64,000 nucleotides of DNA. Source: Nematostella vectensis (lineage: Eukaryota > Cnidaria > Anthozoa > Actiniaria > Edwardsiidae). The notes under the pieces are model-generated. The model was not told the origin of the DNA, did no database searches, and saw only the letters and a program-made list of their open reading frames with translations. The position numbers were made by a program, and so were the translations under genes. The stretch lies in the NCBI RefSeq assembly GCF_932526225.1, contig NC_064042.1:1037001-1101000 (forward strand), read 5' to 3'. Shown here one piece after another: positions 38,101-48,499 of this stretch (its first letter is position 1; each line of letters starts with the position of its first letter).

Positions 38101-38299
38101 GAAGGACTTACAAGAAAAAGCTCACAAACACGGGGAACATGTAGAAGATGTCGCAAAGCATGCTGGAGGGAAGGACTTACAAGAAAAAGCTCACAAACAC
38201 GGGGAACAGGTAGAAGATGTCGCAAAGCAAGCTGGATATCCTTACCAAAAAAAGGTCCGGGGCTCGAATGTATCGAGTCTTTTGTCGCGATTTTCATAG
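35155..38299 (+). CDS. Gene C: signal peptide + tiny ectodomain + TM + YNNP-repeat tail (546 aa)
   Basis: Exons: 35155-35221 (67 bp), 35868-35888 (21 bp), 36277-36388 (112 bp), 36549-36615 (67 bp) and 36926-38299, all GT-AG with phases 1,1,2,0. The 546-aa product has a signal peptide ending SAVSA, an ectodomain of under 10 residues (ALTGFGS), a TM helix about 31-57 (GALIPLAIVFLLLT start), then YKRF. The tail starts with YEEL (101) and YECMEMNDYDYIVP (120-133). Six 11-residue units follow with tyrosines at 138, 149, 160, 171, 182 and 193 (YNNP x4, YNDP, YNNA). pYxN is the Grb2 SH2 motif and pYxxP the Crk SH2 motif, so a LAT- or Cas-like scaffold role is inferred. Next comes a low-complexity ADQPQAQ region and four 23-residue LQEKAHKHGEQVEDVAKHAG repeats predicted helical. 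It pairs closely with gene E. Confidence 0.88.
35634..35703. repeat. (GATACAT)n heptanucleotide
   Basis: About nine uninterrupted copies of GATACAT/ATACATG in gene C intron 1, ending with one GATGATACA variant. Confidence 0.95.
37068..37270 (+). repeat. 33-bp coding repeat (YNNPDGPIQDQ)
   Basis: Six in-frame 33-bp units in exon 5 of gene C. DNA identity between units is very high (CAGTACAACAACCCCGATGG type), so recent unequal exchange or strict homogenisation is likely. Each unit supplies one tyrosine. The other five frames also stay open here, which creates spurious ORFs. Confidence 0.95.
37441..37865 (+). repeat. Coding repeats around ADQPQAQ in gene C
   Basis: Imperfect in-frame units built on NADQPQAQ, alternating with GIYIVNANADHPQAQ, GNNPANS and EHTPAWVN. 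A composite block recurs (GNNPANSNADQPQDHG). Polar, Gln/Asn-rich and probably disordered. No tyrosine motif apart from GIYTV/GIYIV. Confidence 0.85.
37957..38235 (+). repeat. 69-bp coding repeat (23 aa) at the gene C C-terminus
   Basis: Four units with starts about 69 bp apart (near 37969, 38038, 38107, 38176) encode LQEKAHKHGEQVEDVAKHAG-type segments. Charge pattern and lack of proline suggest amphipathic helix or coiled coil. The last unit changes to KQAGYPYQKK before the C-terminus. Confidence 0.92.
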
Positions 38300-40246
38300 A
38301 AACGCTGTCAGATGATCGAGTGGCTCAATGAGTGAACACGCGGCAAGGATGTAGCTAGAAAACTCTGTTCTAAGGGGCAAGCCTAGGATATTTCTTTCAC
38401 TTGCTTCGGAAGCAGACGCTATTTTTTTATAATGTATTTTGTCAGCTCACTAAGCTGCCCCTAGCTGCGCGACAAGATTCAACTTCTTTGTTAGCGCCAC
38501 AAACAGACGGCGTTAGTGATAGCGCAGAGGGCAACGAATGAATGGACGCTTATCAATATTTCACTATATTGTGTCGAGTGGTGTAAATATATTCAGAACC
38601 AAGGCACTTAGGACGCACTCGGAAACAAAAATCATGTTACGCAGGTCAACTTTTTAAGCCCTCTCATATAATATGCCACATACTGTGTCATCTAGAATTT
38701 TCGAGTGGTAGTTGGTCTTAATCCCACTAGAAATACCGACAGGGGGAAGGGAGTTCAGATGACGAGTAATATTATCACAATCCCTCTACGATCAGCACTT
38801 TTCGGGAAATACACGTAAGTCTATCTTGTACACAGTATAAAGAGTCAGCGCCGTAGTGTCTCAAACGCGAGTTTTAAGAAAACTGTGGAAATGAAAAATA
38901 TGATAATCAAACGAATAAACACAAAACACATATAATACATAGCTTTCGTTATGTTTAGGTACTGAAAGTAAATTCAGTGCAGTTTTTAGACATATGTTTA
39001 GGTTCGTTAACTATTATATTTCGCATCTTCCCATTCATTAACACGATAAAACGACAATTGCAGTATTTCATTTTGACAGTAAATAATAGCAATGTCACTA
39101 TTTTGTCTTGCAAGTCATTGAGGGTGAGCGAGACGTTAGACATGTTTTCTCGGGTTTTGATGGCACTCATCTTGTTCCATGCGCGTACCTGGGATTGGCT
39201 GAGGTTGTGCGCAGTCCTAGGTATCGTATATGGAAAAAGCATAGTATTTGAACATTCATAAGAAATGACCAATTTTTTGGCCGCCAACGACGGGGGGAGG
39301 GGGGGGGGGGGTTTCAAGGGAATGCTATTTTCATATAATACCATTATGATAAATTCTGACTTATCCCTATAACTACACTTTTTGAACCAAAACGACAAGT
39401 GTCTCTTGAATAAGGTTAAGGCGTTAAGAAGGTTGCAACGCTGTCAATATTCTAGTATGTAATGTGAATCCAAATCATTCCTATGGCTTGTCGGCAGAAA
39501 CTTCAACGGACCAGGATTTGAGAACAAAATGTATTGAAGCTAACATTTACAAATTTCCTACCACCATATATTACAGCTATTAGCACGCTCCAATTACCCA
39601 GTACAATCTCAGTTTCACAATCAACCTGAATCAATCACAAAAGATTAAATGAGGCACGCGTGGTATGAAGTTCTTAAGTCTTCATGCTGACTCACAATGA
39701 CTCGATCAACAGCGTAGACGAAAACAAATATTATAATTTGGCTTTGGATAGCAGCAAAAAGACATTTCTTCTTATATTTTCTGGTTTTATGAGGTTTGAA
39801 ATGAAATTCTATAATATTCCCATCGAGCTGGTTTTAAGCTATTTTCGTGAATTCCAGTTAATATTCACTACTCTTGGCGTATGGAATATTTAACAGTTTA
39901 TTCAAAGTGATTTCCTTTGCGAAACGCAGTTCGGAGAAGCCAATTATTACTGCTATGTATGAATGAATTGAAATTGAGTTCGAACATTGATCCGCACATC
40001 CGCACTCCACACACCGCAGGTTTCTCGTTTTACAGGCAAGCAGCCAAAAACATCCATGTCTGATATTTGTTGATGCTGTAACCGAATTTATAACACGGCG
40101 AAACTATTTTAATTAATAACAAAATAACTCTATGAGTTACAGATATAACTGTTCGGTAAAATCTTGAGTCGGCTAAGCGTATTTCGCATTTGTTTAATCA
40201 AGTTTCACGATAAACTGACGACAAGGATCAATCTTCTCGGAAATAA
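38300..40246. other. Intergenic, right of gene C
   Basis: The first part should be gene C 3'UTR; a possible AATAAA is near 38918. A G-run lies near 39290-39310. The open frames here (147 codons minus at 38955-39398, 94 codons plus) show no family resemblance and lie over each other on opposite strands. I see no gene. Confidence 0.5.
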
Positions 40247-40345
40247 CGACTTACGATTTTTAAAGAGCATAGATCACGACTCACGATTTTTAAAGAGCAT
40301 AGATCACGATTCACGATTTTCAAAGAGCATAGATCACGATTCACG
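40247..40345. repeat. 31-bp repeat, three copies
   Basis: Three direct copies of ACGATTTTTAAAGAGCATAG plus ATCACGATTC, immediately left of the fold-back element, possibly forming its subterminal region. Confidence 0.88.
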
Positions 40346-40362
40346 ATAAACGATTCACGAAA

Positions 40363-40570
40363 ACCCCCAAAACACGGAGTTCGCATAACCCGGCCGCCAT
40401 GTTGGATAATGCTCTCCGCAGGGGGAGGGAGAGGAAAAAGGCGCGGGGAGGGGGAGAGGGGGAAAAGAACCCTGCCCCCGCCACGTACATTTTTCCTCCC
40501 CCTCCCCCTGCGGAGCGCATTACCCAAGATGGCTGCTTAGTTATGCGAACTCCGTGTTTTCGGGGTTGTC
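40363..40570. mobile_element. Fold-back element with about 75-bp inverted arms
   Basis: The left arm (from about 40363, CACGGAGTTCGCATAA through CTCCGCAGGGGGAGGG) is inverted at 40490-40567 (CCCTGCGGAGCGCATTAC through TTATGCGAACTCCGTG). The loop is about 50-60 bp. The arms differ by a few substitutions (CGGCCGCCATGTTGGATAAT against its partner). No protein coding. Probably a non-autonomous DNA element or hairpin MITE. Confidence 0.75.
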
Positions 40571-41270
40571 GTGCCAGAAAAACTATCAAAGCCTACAGGT
40601 AGGCTAATGATCATTCACATGACTATCAGATACAAGCAGGATTCAGCCGTTTATACGCTACCATGAACCACCGCGGGTTACGACACATGGATTCCCGAGT
40701 GTATGGGCGGTTCAGAGGCGTTAAGAACCAAATAATGAACACGTTAAAAGGCAAATAATCATAGACTATAATAGACGAATAACCCTATATCAGCAAAAGT
40801 TTGGATGGCAAGCTTTAGACGACAACGCCCCGGGAATGCCCTATTGTTGCGCACGCACTTGGCACAGAAACGAGTCTGGAAAAGAGTCTTGTTGTCGCCT
40901 TCACTTTAAAAAGTGACCCTAACGAATAAAAAATAACCTTCCCTCTTCCTTGTCCTGTGACTCAGACATTGAGGTAATTCAGGAGACGTCAGTTGATTGA
41001 CAGCAGGAAACCTGGCATATCAATCAATTTTATTTTAAAAAACTGTTGTTTTATTTAGCTCGCTCGGCCATTTCCTTATTAGCATTACATACCATATTTG
41101 GGAGTCCGCTTCGATCTTTTTTTTTCACTTTTTTATCGCACTTAGAACTTTGTCCACGTAAACTTGCAGGAATTCTTGTTCACAACGATTTTCCTGGCAA
41201 CCATCCTGTAAATGGAGCCTAGTCCCTAGCGTTTCAGAATATCATATCAAGAAAATAAGGCAAAAATTTT
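40571..41270. other. Unassigned intergenic sequence
   Basis: AT-rich sequence without a supported ORF, repeat or RNA gene. Confidence 0.4.
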
Positions 41271-43210
41271 GTTTTTTCCCAAACGCGGTCACTTCCATAT
41301 AAGGAAACTAATATTTCGTGGTGGTTACTAAAAATAGCCAGATTTAGAATCGACATGGCGCGAAGGTAATACCGAAGTGCCCCTCTCTTATCTTATGCTC
41401 TCTTGATTCTACTTTTTAAGCATCTTGTGATAGAGAATTCAAATTTGCCTTTTACCCCCACTGTATGTGGTGCGCCTCCCCCCCCTCCCCCCCCCCCCGC
41501 CCCCCGCCATATCATTGCTGTGGCAGCGAGGTCGCCTGATGAAGCGTCCGAGTGTCACAGCAGTTTGGGCTTCTAAGACAAACTAGGCGCGCGAGGGAAC
41601 CTGGACTCACATTGCAATGTGACCAGCATGCGCATCGCATGGCAGGGTTTTTTTTAAAATAAAGTTGTTATTGTTTCCAGTGCTCCATGTAGTGAAAATC
41701 ATTTTCTTGACCAGTTTTTAATGCTCGATTCTTAAGTCGCATTGACAAAACTTGTTGAAAATATGTTTTTATTGACACATACGAACTTTTGATGATGCAA
41801 AAACAGCTAATCATTTTTTTATTTTGCCCCCCCCCCTTAATAGTTATAGAAATGTCTAGAAACAACATCAAAGAAGTACAGCAATCCCCCTCTTTATTTT
41901 CTCACTATAAGAGAAGCTCAGATACTTTAGCTTGCTGGCTTTGATCATCACAAAAATGCATTCCCTCGCTACAAGGATAGTTTTATGAATGTATTTTGCT
42001 TGGATTCCTTCTCAATTCACCAGAATATTCACAAAAATCAATATCATATCTAACTTACAGATTTCGTTTGACCATTAGGAAGATAATGAATGTTGAGAAA
42101 CCACGAAGAAGCAGCAAGTTACAGCGGAAGCGGTGTTTTAAAGCCACGAGGTTTTCCGCTCTTGATTTTGAATGAAGTCTCTTTTTTTACTCTTTTTTGA
42201 TCTCTAGGAATTCTCGAAGTACTACATCCCCTTAATAAACCACAACTTTCTGTATCCTTGATGCTAGAATGAAGTTTCCGGGGTTATTAGTGCAAATAAG
42301 GAGTTTTTTTCCTTTTTTTTCGGTTTCAAGTCACAAATAGCGGCAAACAACAAGATGTAAATGCCAAAGCGCGGGGGAAGGGTGAGTAAAAATGCTCACG
42401 CGCGGTGGTGGGTTGGTGGTTACTAAAAATAGCCAGGATGGGAACCGACATGGCACACGGGTAATACCAAAGTGTCCCTCTCTTATCTTATGCTCTCTTG
42501 GAAAGACTAATTAAAAAATACAATACATACAAGGACAATACAAAAACATGAAAATAGAGAGTTGACCTTAAAAGCTGAAGAAGAGACCGTGCTTACCCAT
42601 CACTGACCGATACGTGAAAAATAAGAACGACAGCACTCATACATCATGGTCTCTTGCTCATAGCGACCATAATAAGCTAGTCTTATCTACATACCCTCAG
42701 GCTGTAATACTGGATAAGAGCTACACAACAAGAGCTACACAAATTTAGGAGAGCCGCAAAAACAAAAACAGCTAATCATTTTTTATTTTGCCCCCTCCCC
42801 CCCCCCCCCCCCCTCCCCGCGGGTTGCGTGTTGTTGTTTTGCCAACTCGATAGGAATGAAAAAAAATAATGTAAAATAACTCGGAAGAAGAAAACAAGTC
42901 TAACTTAAGTAAGCAAGATTGGCAAATATACTCACAGAAAGCTAAATCCCTGAATAGTTTGACTGTTTTGTTGGTCTGAGCGGCGAAGTAAAGTCAAGAA
43001 GAAAGAAAATAGCGACGAGCGATAAAATGGCGCTGTGATACCGCGTTTGATTCAAATCCCGACTCCAGCTTGTATAATAATTATGCTTAATAGTTATAAA
43101 AATGTCTAGAAACAACATCAAAGAAGTACAGTAATCTCCCTCTTTATTTTCTCACTATAAGGGAAGCTCAGATACTTTAGCTTGCTGGCTTTGATCATCA
43201 CAAAAAGCAA
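41271..43210. repeat. Diverged direct duplication of about 0.7 kb
   Basis: Two blocks occur twice in the same order. Block 1, TGGTTACTAAAAATAGCCAG through CTCTCTTATCTTATGCTCTC, is at about 41320-41404 and 42415-42495. Block 2, AAAAACAGCTAATCATTTTT through GGCTTTGATCATCACAAAAA, is at about 41799-41957 and 42762-43207. The second copy of block 2 has about 280 extra bases between its C-tract and TTAATAGTTATA. The C-tracts at 41478-41510, 41826-41836 and 42793-42820 fall within or near the copies. No ORF supports a transposase. Confidence 0.75.
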
Positions 43211-43950
43211 TCACGTCCAATATTGCACCGTGTGCTCAGTGTACATGAGCTTTGATTGATTATACTTTGCCATTTCGACACAGTGAAGAAAAAAGACCAC
43301 GCCACAGAAAAGGTACAAATCTGACACACTCCACATTCGTTTTTGTTTTTCATTTCTGAGATCTCCATTTATGAACTTGCGCGACTCACGATTATCCACT
43401 TATACCTCTCTCGAAACCACTTCTTATATACAATATGAGACCAAACGAGTTTTCCCGCATATTGCAGTAAAACAAAGGTCATCAGATTTGATTTTTCAAT
43501 CTCCAAGTGTTATCAGAACGATTAAAAAAAGACATGTTTTTGTTATGAAGGAATTGTTAATCTATGCAAAAGTCGTTTCCGACACGTCAGATATTTACTT
43601 TCACTTTCCACTAGACATTTCACTTATTTGCTTTACGTGGTCGCTTCATTGTTTGACTAAGCATGCGTAGTTACTGTTTAGCAAAACAGGTTTTATATTT
43701 GCCAGGCTAAAATAACAGTTTAAAGATTACCTTTATCCTTAATCTTACAGCTGTTACGTTACTTAATTTTGCTTATGACTATAATCAAACTCTTCCCTTT
43801 ATCCTGCTTTTGCCATTTCTATCTAAAGAATTTATTCTTAGTCATTTATTATTTCATAGTTGATTTTCTTTCCAAAGTCAATACCCGTTTATTAATGAGA
43901 TTAGTATAAATTGAGCAGCATAGTAACTAGCTCTAGGATTGTGCTGTAAC
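43211..43950. other. Unassigned sequence before the LTR
   Basis: AT-rich. It contains a 99-codon plus-strand open frame (43371-43670) with no recognisable features and an overlapping minus-strand frame. No gene called. Confidence 0.4.
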
Positions 43951-44196
43951 TGTTATGAGGACACTACACGGCAGTGCTCTAGGTTGGTTTAGTCAGGACT
44001 CTCTAAAGTTGGCTTCGTCAACTTTCCGGGAAAGAGATGTTCCTTCACTACCCGCTAGCCAGTGGTAGCTCTACCATTTGTAAACACTCAAGCGGTGCAA
44101 TAAAGAACAAAGAAGACGGCCAACCCTTGCTCAGCGTGTACGATCCCCGGCTACCCCCAATACCATAAAAAGAACTTCCCAAAAAACCTCGTAACA
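43951..44196 (+). mobile_element. LTR of a retrotransposon (solo or truncated, 246 bp)
   Basis: The segment begins TGTTATGAGG and ends CCTCGTAACA, an inverted pair with one mismatch in the standard TG...CA form. It contains GCAATAAAGAACAAAG near its 3' third, a plausible polyadenylation signal. There is no clear 4-6 bp target duplication (GTAAC left, TTTTC right). The sequence just right (CCTGGCCCTCGAGC) could be the remnant of a primer-binding site, so it may be the 5' LTR of a truncated element. No gag or pol is present in the window. Confidence 0.7.
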
Positions 44197-44456
44197 TTTT
44201 CCTGGCCCTCGAGCTCAAGAACATTTCTTTTTACAATTGATGCAATTCTCCAAGATACGACCCACGTCATATATCGCCAGACCCTGTGATGACTATAGAA
44301 ATGTTTATATCAGTGATAAAAAAAAAAGAAAACTTTTGATCCCTTTTGGTTTCAATTCAATTTTTTTGTGGGCCTGCATATACACCATCGCTTAGGCTAA
44401 GTTTAAACGTCGTATTATCCATGACTAACTCCCTTAGATTAGGGCCGCAGCGCCCT

Positions 44457-45942
44457 TAGTCTAGTCGGAAGGAGGCTTCCCGTGCGCCCCAAAGAGATAC
44501 TCGGCTAATATACATATTTGTAATCCTTAGAAGGAGTCCAGAAAGGATATCGATGTTCCCAATTCGAAATCGTGTCCCATCACCCCGAAAACGGCAGCTA
44601 AAGATTTGAGCAAAAAAAACACAGGGTACCCGAGTCTGAATTTTTAGGAAAATCGCCAAATCTATCCCAAAATGACTATAAACTATAAATAATTGTAAGA
44701 TTCTAGTAGGAACTCTTTATAAGTCCCCATTTTTGAAGAATAATTATAAAATCGTATACATAGAAGCTAACACCGACTTCAAAATTACGTGATTGCCCAC
44801 TCTGTTTGCTTTTTTTCATTCGGCTGTTTTATATTGCTGCTGTTGCATTGTTATCTAATAAATTTAAAGTTGATTTGAAAATTTAAATAGATATGAGAAC
44901 TGCAAATGTTTGGTATTCCTTTGGAAAAATGCGAACGCCTGGAGACATTTGTGGTCGTCCATTTTGAAACGTCTCTTGCTAGACTGCAAGCATGTAGGCA
45001 ATAGAATTACTCTCGAAAATGGTAGATTAAGGGCAGAATCACGCCTCCAAAGCTGCAAAAACGTACGTTAGATTCTACAGCCGATACAGGCGGAAAGTCG
45101 AAGCGTAGTTCCGATATTGTGTGTATTTTGCACGCCCGAGATATCCAGCATGGCGATTTCAAACCACTGAGCAAAGTACGAGGGACTCCCGAGGAGAAAT
45201 TGCAACAACTTACCGATATACGGGAAAGGCGTCTACAGCAGGATGAAGACTCTCCTTATCGCTATGAGGATATATGCAGTCAAATACCCAATAACCTTGA
45301 TGGAATAGATGTAGAGGTGACTGGATTCCACAGAGGTTGTTACCAGAACTTCACCAAAAACCTCGACCGTCAGAAGAATAGCAACCAAGAAGAACCAAAG
45401 CCAATCCATCGCTCTCCCCGAAAGTCATCTGGCACGTTTGGAGTCGAGAAATTCCCTTTTACTTGCCTTATTTGTGAGAAGCTGGAATGTAAACTTAAAC
45501 GAAAAACTGAACGTTGCACTACGTTTGCCGTCTATAAAGATAAAAACTCTCTGTTGGAACCGACATGGAAACAGGTAGAGCCTCGGTCCCTGGAACTAGG
45601 GGAAAATCGTCTGTTCCGTATGGTGCAGGGTCAAGACCTCTTTGCGAGGGAGGCCCATTTTCACACCTCATGCCGAAAAGCCTTTAATTTGCGCTATTTA
45701 CATCATGTGGAGCGGGAGCCTAACCCAAGAGCAAACGACACAGACGACGATCGAAGAGAAGCTTCCCGAGAGATGGCGTTTACAGTCGTCGTGGACTATA
45801 TACAGGAACACGTCATCCGGGAAAAAGAAGTGGTGGAGCTGTCAGCACTTCGTTCTATTTACGTAAGCGAGTTAGAGAAAGCAGGTTTCCCGAATCCCCA
45901 ATATAGAGGCGAGAAATTGAAAGCTCGCCTCGAACATCATGC
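44457..45942 (+). repeat. Left arm of a large inverted duplication
   Basis: This segment is repeated in inverted orientation at 46844-48023. Homology starts at TAGTCTAGTCGGAAGG and ends at GAACATCATGC. It includes about 590 bp of 5' flank (with TTTAAATAGATATGAGAAC) and the 5' part of a coding sequence. The left arm carries 309 coding bases (45452-45760) that the right arm lacks. Confidence 0.93.
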
Positions 45943-45949
45943 ACCATAA
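45041..45949 (+). pseudogene. Repeat-family protein, copy 1 (start codon lost, 3' part missing)
   Basis: Compared with the inverted copy, the initiator ATG is ACG at 45041-45043; the frame then stays open to 45949. The protein has zinc-ligand-like spacing: FHRGCYQNF, later CLICEKLEC and FHTSCRKAF. That pattern recalls uncharacterised multicopy proteins of coral and anemone genomes, which I recognise only by style. The reading frame departs from the family at 45942, where the inverted duplication ends, so the C-terminal half is absent. Probably transposon-encoded or a transposon-captured host gene; inactive here. Confidence 0.7.
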
Positions 45950-47436
45950 TGCCCGCAGTGCTATTCACGACGTTTGAGCCGTGGATATTAGTCGTGATCT
46001 TATTCATATTATCCCACTCGAGATGGAAAACGCCAGTTGCCTCTCCTGTGACAATCTGTGGACTTAGAAATGTTGAAACCTCATCTAGAGCCTTCGCTAC
46101 TGCAGTTTCCAGTTCGAGCCCGAAGTCATAAGTCTCGCAGTGGCCTAATCTGCTGATAATGGTGGTTAGCTGTTTACTTCGATAGAGGTGCCGTATGGTA
46201 GTACAAAGCAGGGTGTGCTTCGGTAACTTCCATTCGCCGTTAGTCGTTGCGCGACAGATGTCCTAAAAGGTAATGATATGGGCTGAGTTGGGCCAGGAAT
46301 TACTGTTACAACTTCAATCATAGCCTAGCGAAATGAATCACAAAGTTTTGGGTGATGGGGCGAGCTTTTTTTTTTATAAAAGAATGTTTGTGCGAAAGAC
46401 TAAGGAACAAGTAAAATTAGGCCAAGCCTGGGACCGAACCGGGACTACACAATACAATATAATACAATTTGTACACTATTATCAATAACATCTTACCTGA
46501 CAAATAGAACTAACGATGCGAGTTGTCTCCTCACACTCGGGCTCTGACGACCCGGAAAGAACGAAATTCAAAAAATTCGTCAGTTCAGAGGGCAGAACCT
46601 CGTTAGCCACGTTTATGTCGAGGTCGTCAGCAGTAGGTGGCCAGGGGAGGGGGTGCGATTGCATAAAGGCTTGTCTGATGAGAGTACGGAGGTAGAGGGC
46701 AACGTCCTTGTATTTATCCACCGATCCCAGTTTGTAACCATGTGCTATCGCATCAGCAACTGATATATCTGCGCTATACACGAGGTTATAGCAAACCTCG
46801 ATCACCCAGATTCACTTTCGTAAAGTTAATTGACTCCCCGACGGCATGATGTTCGAGGCGAGCTTTCAATTTCTCGCCTCTATATTGGGGATTCGGGAAA
46901 CCTGCTTTCTCTAACTCGCTTACGTAAATAGAACGAAGTGCTGACAGCTCCACCGCTTCTTTTTCCCGGATGACGTGTTCCTGTATATAGTCCACGACGA
47001 CTGTAAACGCCATCTCTCGGGAGGCTTTCTCGACTCCAAACGTGCCAGATAACTTTCGGGGAGAGCGATGGATTGGCTTTGGTTCTTTTTGGTTGTTATT
47101 CTTCAGACGGTCGAGGTTTTTGGTGAAGTTCTGGTAACAACCTCTGTGGAATCCAGTCACCTCTACATCTATTCCATCAAGGTTATTGGGTATTTGACTG
47201 CATATATCCTCATAGCGATAAGGAGAGTCTTTATCCTGCTGTAGACGCCTTTCCCGTATATCGGTGAGTTGTTGCAATTTCTCCTCGGGAGTCCCTCGTA
47301 CTTTGCTCAGTGGTGTGAAATCGCCATGCTGGATATCTCGGGCGTGCAAAATACACACAATATCGGAACTACGCTTCGACTTTCCGCCTGTATCGGCTGG
47401 AGAATCTAACTTACGTTTTTGCAGCTTTGGAGGCAT
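45943..47436 (-). pseudogene. Repeat-family protein, copy 2 (two exons, frameshifted, truncated)
   Basis: The start is ATG at 47434-47436. Exon 1 runs to 46497 with donor CAG/GTAAGA, the intron is 46496-46263, and exon 2 begins at 46262 after CTTTTAG, phase 0. Exon 1 has a one-base frameshift near 46800 (…NLGDRG to …EVCYNLVYS). Exon 2 encodes a conserved-looking stretch (ICRATTNGEWKLPKH, RHLYRSKQLTTII, GHCETYDFGLELETA, WDNMNKITTNIHG), then runs into the inverted arm at 45942. It lacks 103 codons present in copy 1, deleted in frame between GVEK and ASRE. The family is uncharacterised to me. Its repeats and its burial in mobile DNA mark it as mobile-element cargo. Confidence 0.7.
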
Positions 47437-48023
47437 GATTCTGCCCTTAATCTACCATTTTCGAGAGTAATTCTATTGCCTACATACTTGCAGTCTAGCA
47501 AGAGACGTTTCGAAATGGTCGACCACAAATAGTCTCCAGGCGTTCGCGTTTTTCCAAAGGAATACCAAACATTTGCAGTTCTCATATCTATTTAAATTTT
47601 CAAATCAACTTTAAATTTATTAGATAACAATGCAACAGCAGCAATACAAAACAGCCGAATGAAAAAAAGCAAACGGAGTGGGCAATCACGTAATTTTGAA
47701 GTCGGTGTTAGCTTCTATGTATACGATTTTATAATTATTCTTGAAACATTTAGCAAAAATGGGGACTTATAAAGAGTTCCTACTAGAATCTAACAATTAT
47801 TTATAGTTTATAGTCATTTTGGGATAGATTTGGCGATTTTCCCTAAAATTCAGACTCGGGTACCCTGTGGTTTTTCGCTCAAATCTTTAGCTGCCGTTTT
47901 CGAGGTGATGGGACACGATTTCGAATTGGGAACATCGATATCCTTTCTGGACTCCTTCTAAGGATTACAAATATGTATATTAGCCGAGTATCTCTTTGGG
48001 GTGCACTCCTTCCGACTAGACTA
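46844..48023 (-). repeat. Right arm of the large inverted duplication
   Basis: Inverted partner of 44457-45942, about 95 percent alike by eye, with the 309-bp in-frame deletion and small indels. A 901-bp spacer (45943-46843) separates the arms and contains the 3' part of copy 2. The outer ends are TAGTCTAGTCGG on the left and its complement CCGACTAGACTA on the right. No target-site duplication is evident. Confidence 0.93.
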
Positions 48024-48174
48024 CCTCAAATGCCCAAAGGGCGCACAAATAGATTCAACAATCTTGCCACTGTGCGATATGCATAATGCTATTAATGTTA
48101 TAAGAGTGTTTTCTGACACTGTAATTCAGTGTAAATACTGCAAAGTGGATAATAAACGATCATTATTATATTAT

Positions 48175-48495
48175 TATCATGAGCCGTATTCCCCACAACG
48201 GCCGAAGATCCACTTGCGGTTCTCAATAGACGTGCTATTTGTAGACAAAACTATAAAGCAAAAGCTACATGCCCGTACCCAGGATTTCTTTTGGGGGGTG
48301 CGAAATCCTAATTTTTTATGCCTTCGCAGTATCTCCACGGGACGTTTATTGTCAGATTTGGCTACATACCAGAGTGATCTAGCTTATGCTGTATAGTTTT
48401 GTCTACAAATAGCCCGTCTATTGAGAACCGAAAGTGGACCTTCGGCCGTTGTGGGGGGGAGGGGGGGGGGGTGTACCCTCCCTTATCATGATAAA
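48175..48495. mobile_element. Fold-back element with about 90-bp inverted arms
   Basis: CCACAACGGCCGAAG through TTTGTAGACAAAACTATA at 48197-48258 is inverted at about 48394-48456. Outer parts (TTATCATGA and C/G-runs) also pair, giving arms of 80-95 bp with a loop of about 110-120 bp. No ORF. Likely a non-autonomous element. Confidence 0.75.
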
Positions 48496-48499
48496 AGTA

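Noticed and set aside
37425-38297. 290-codon minus-strand frame opposite gene C
   Set aside because: Shadow of repeated coding sequence. The plus-strand frame has correct splice phases, a signal peptide, a TM helix and paralogy with gene E.
43371-43670. 99-codon plus-strand frame
   Set aside because: No family features, overlapped by another frame on the opposite strand, located between mobile elements.
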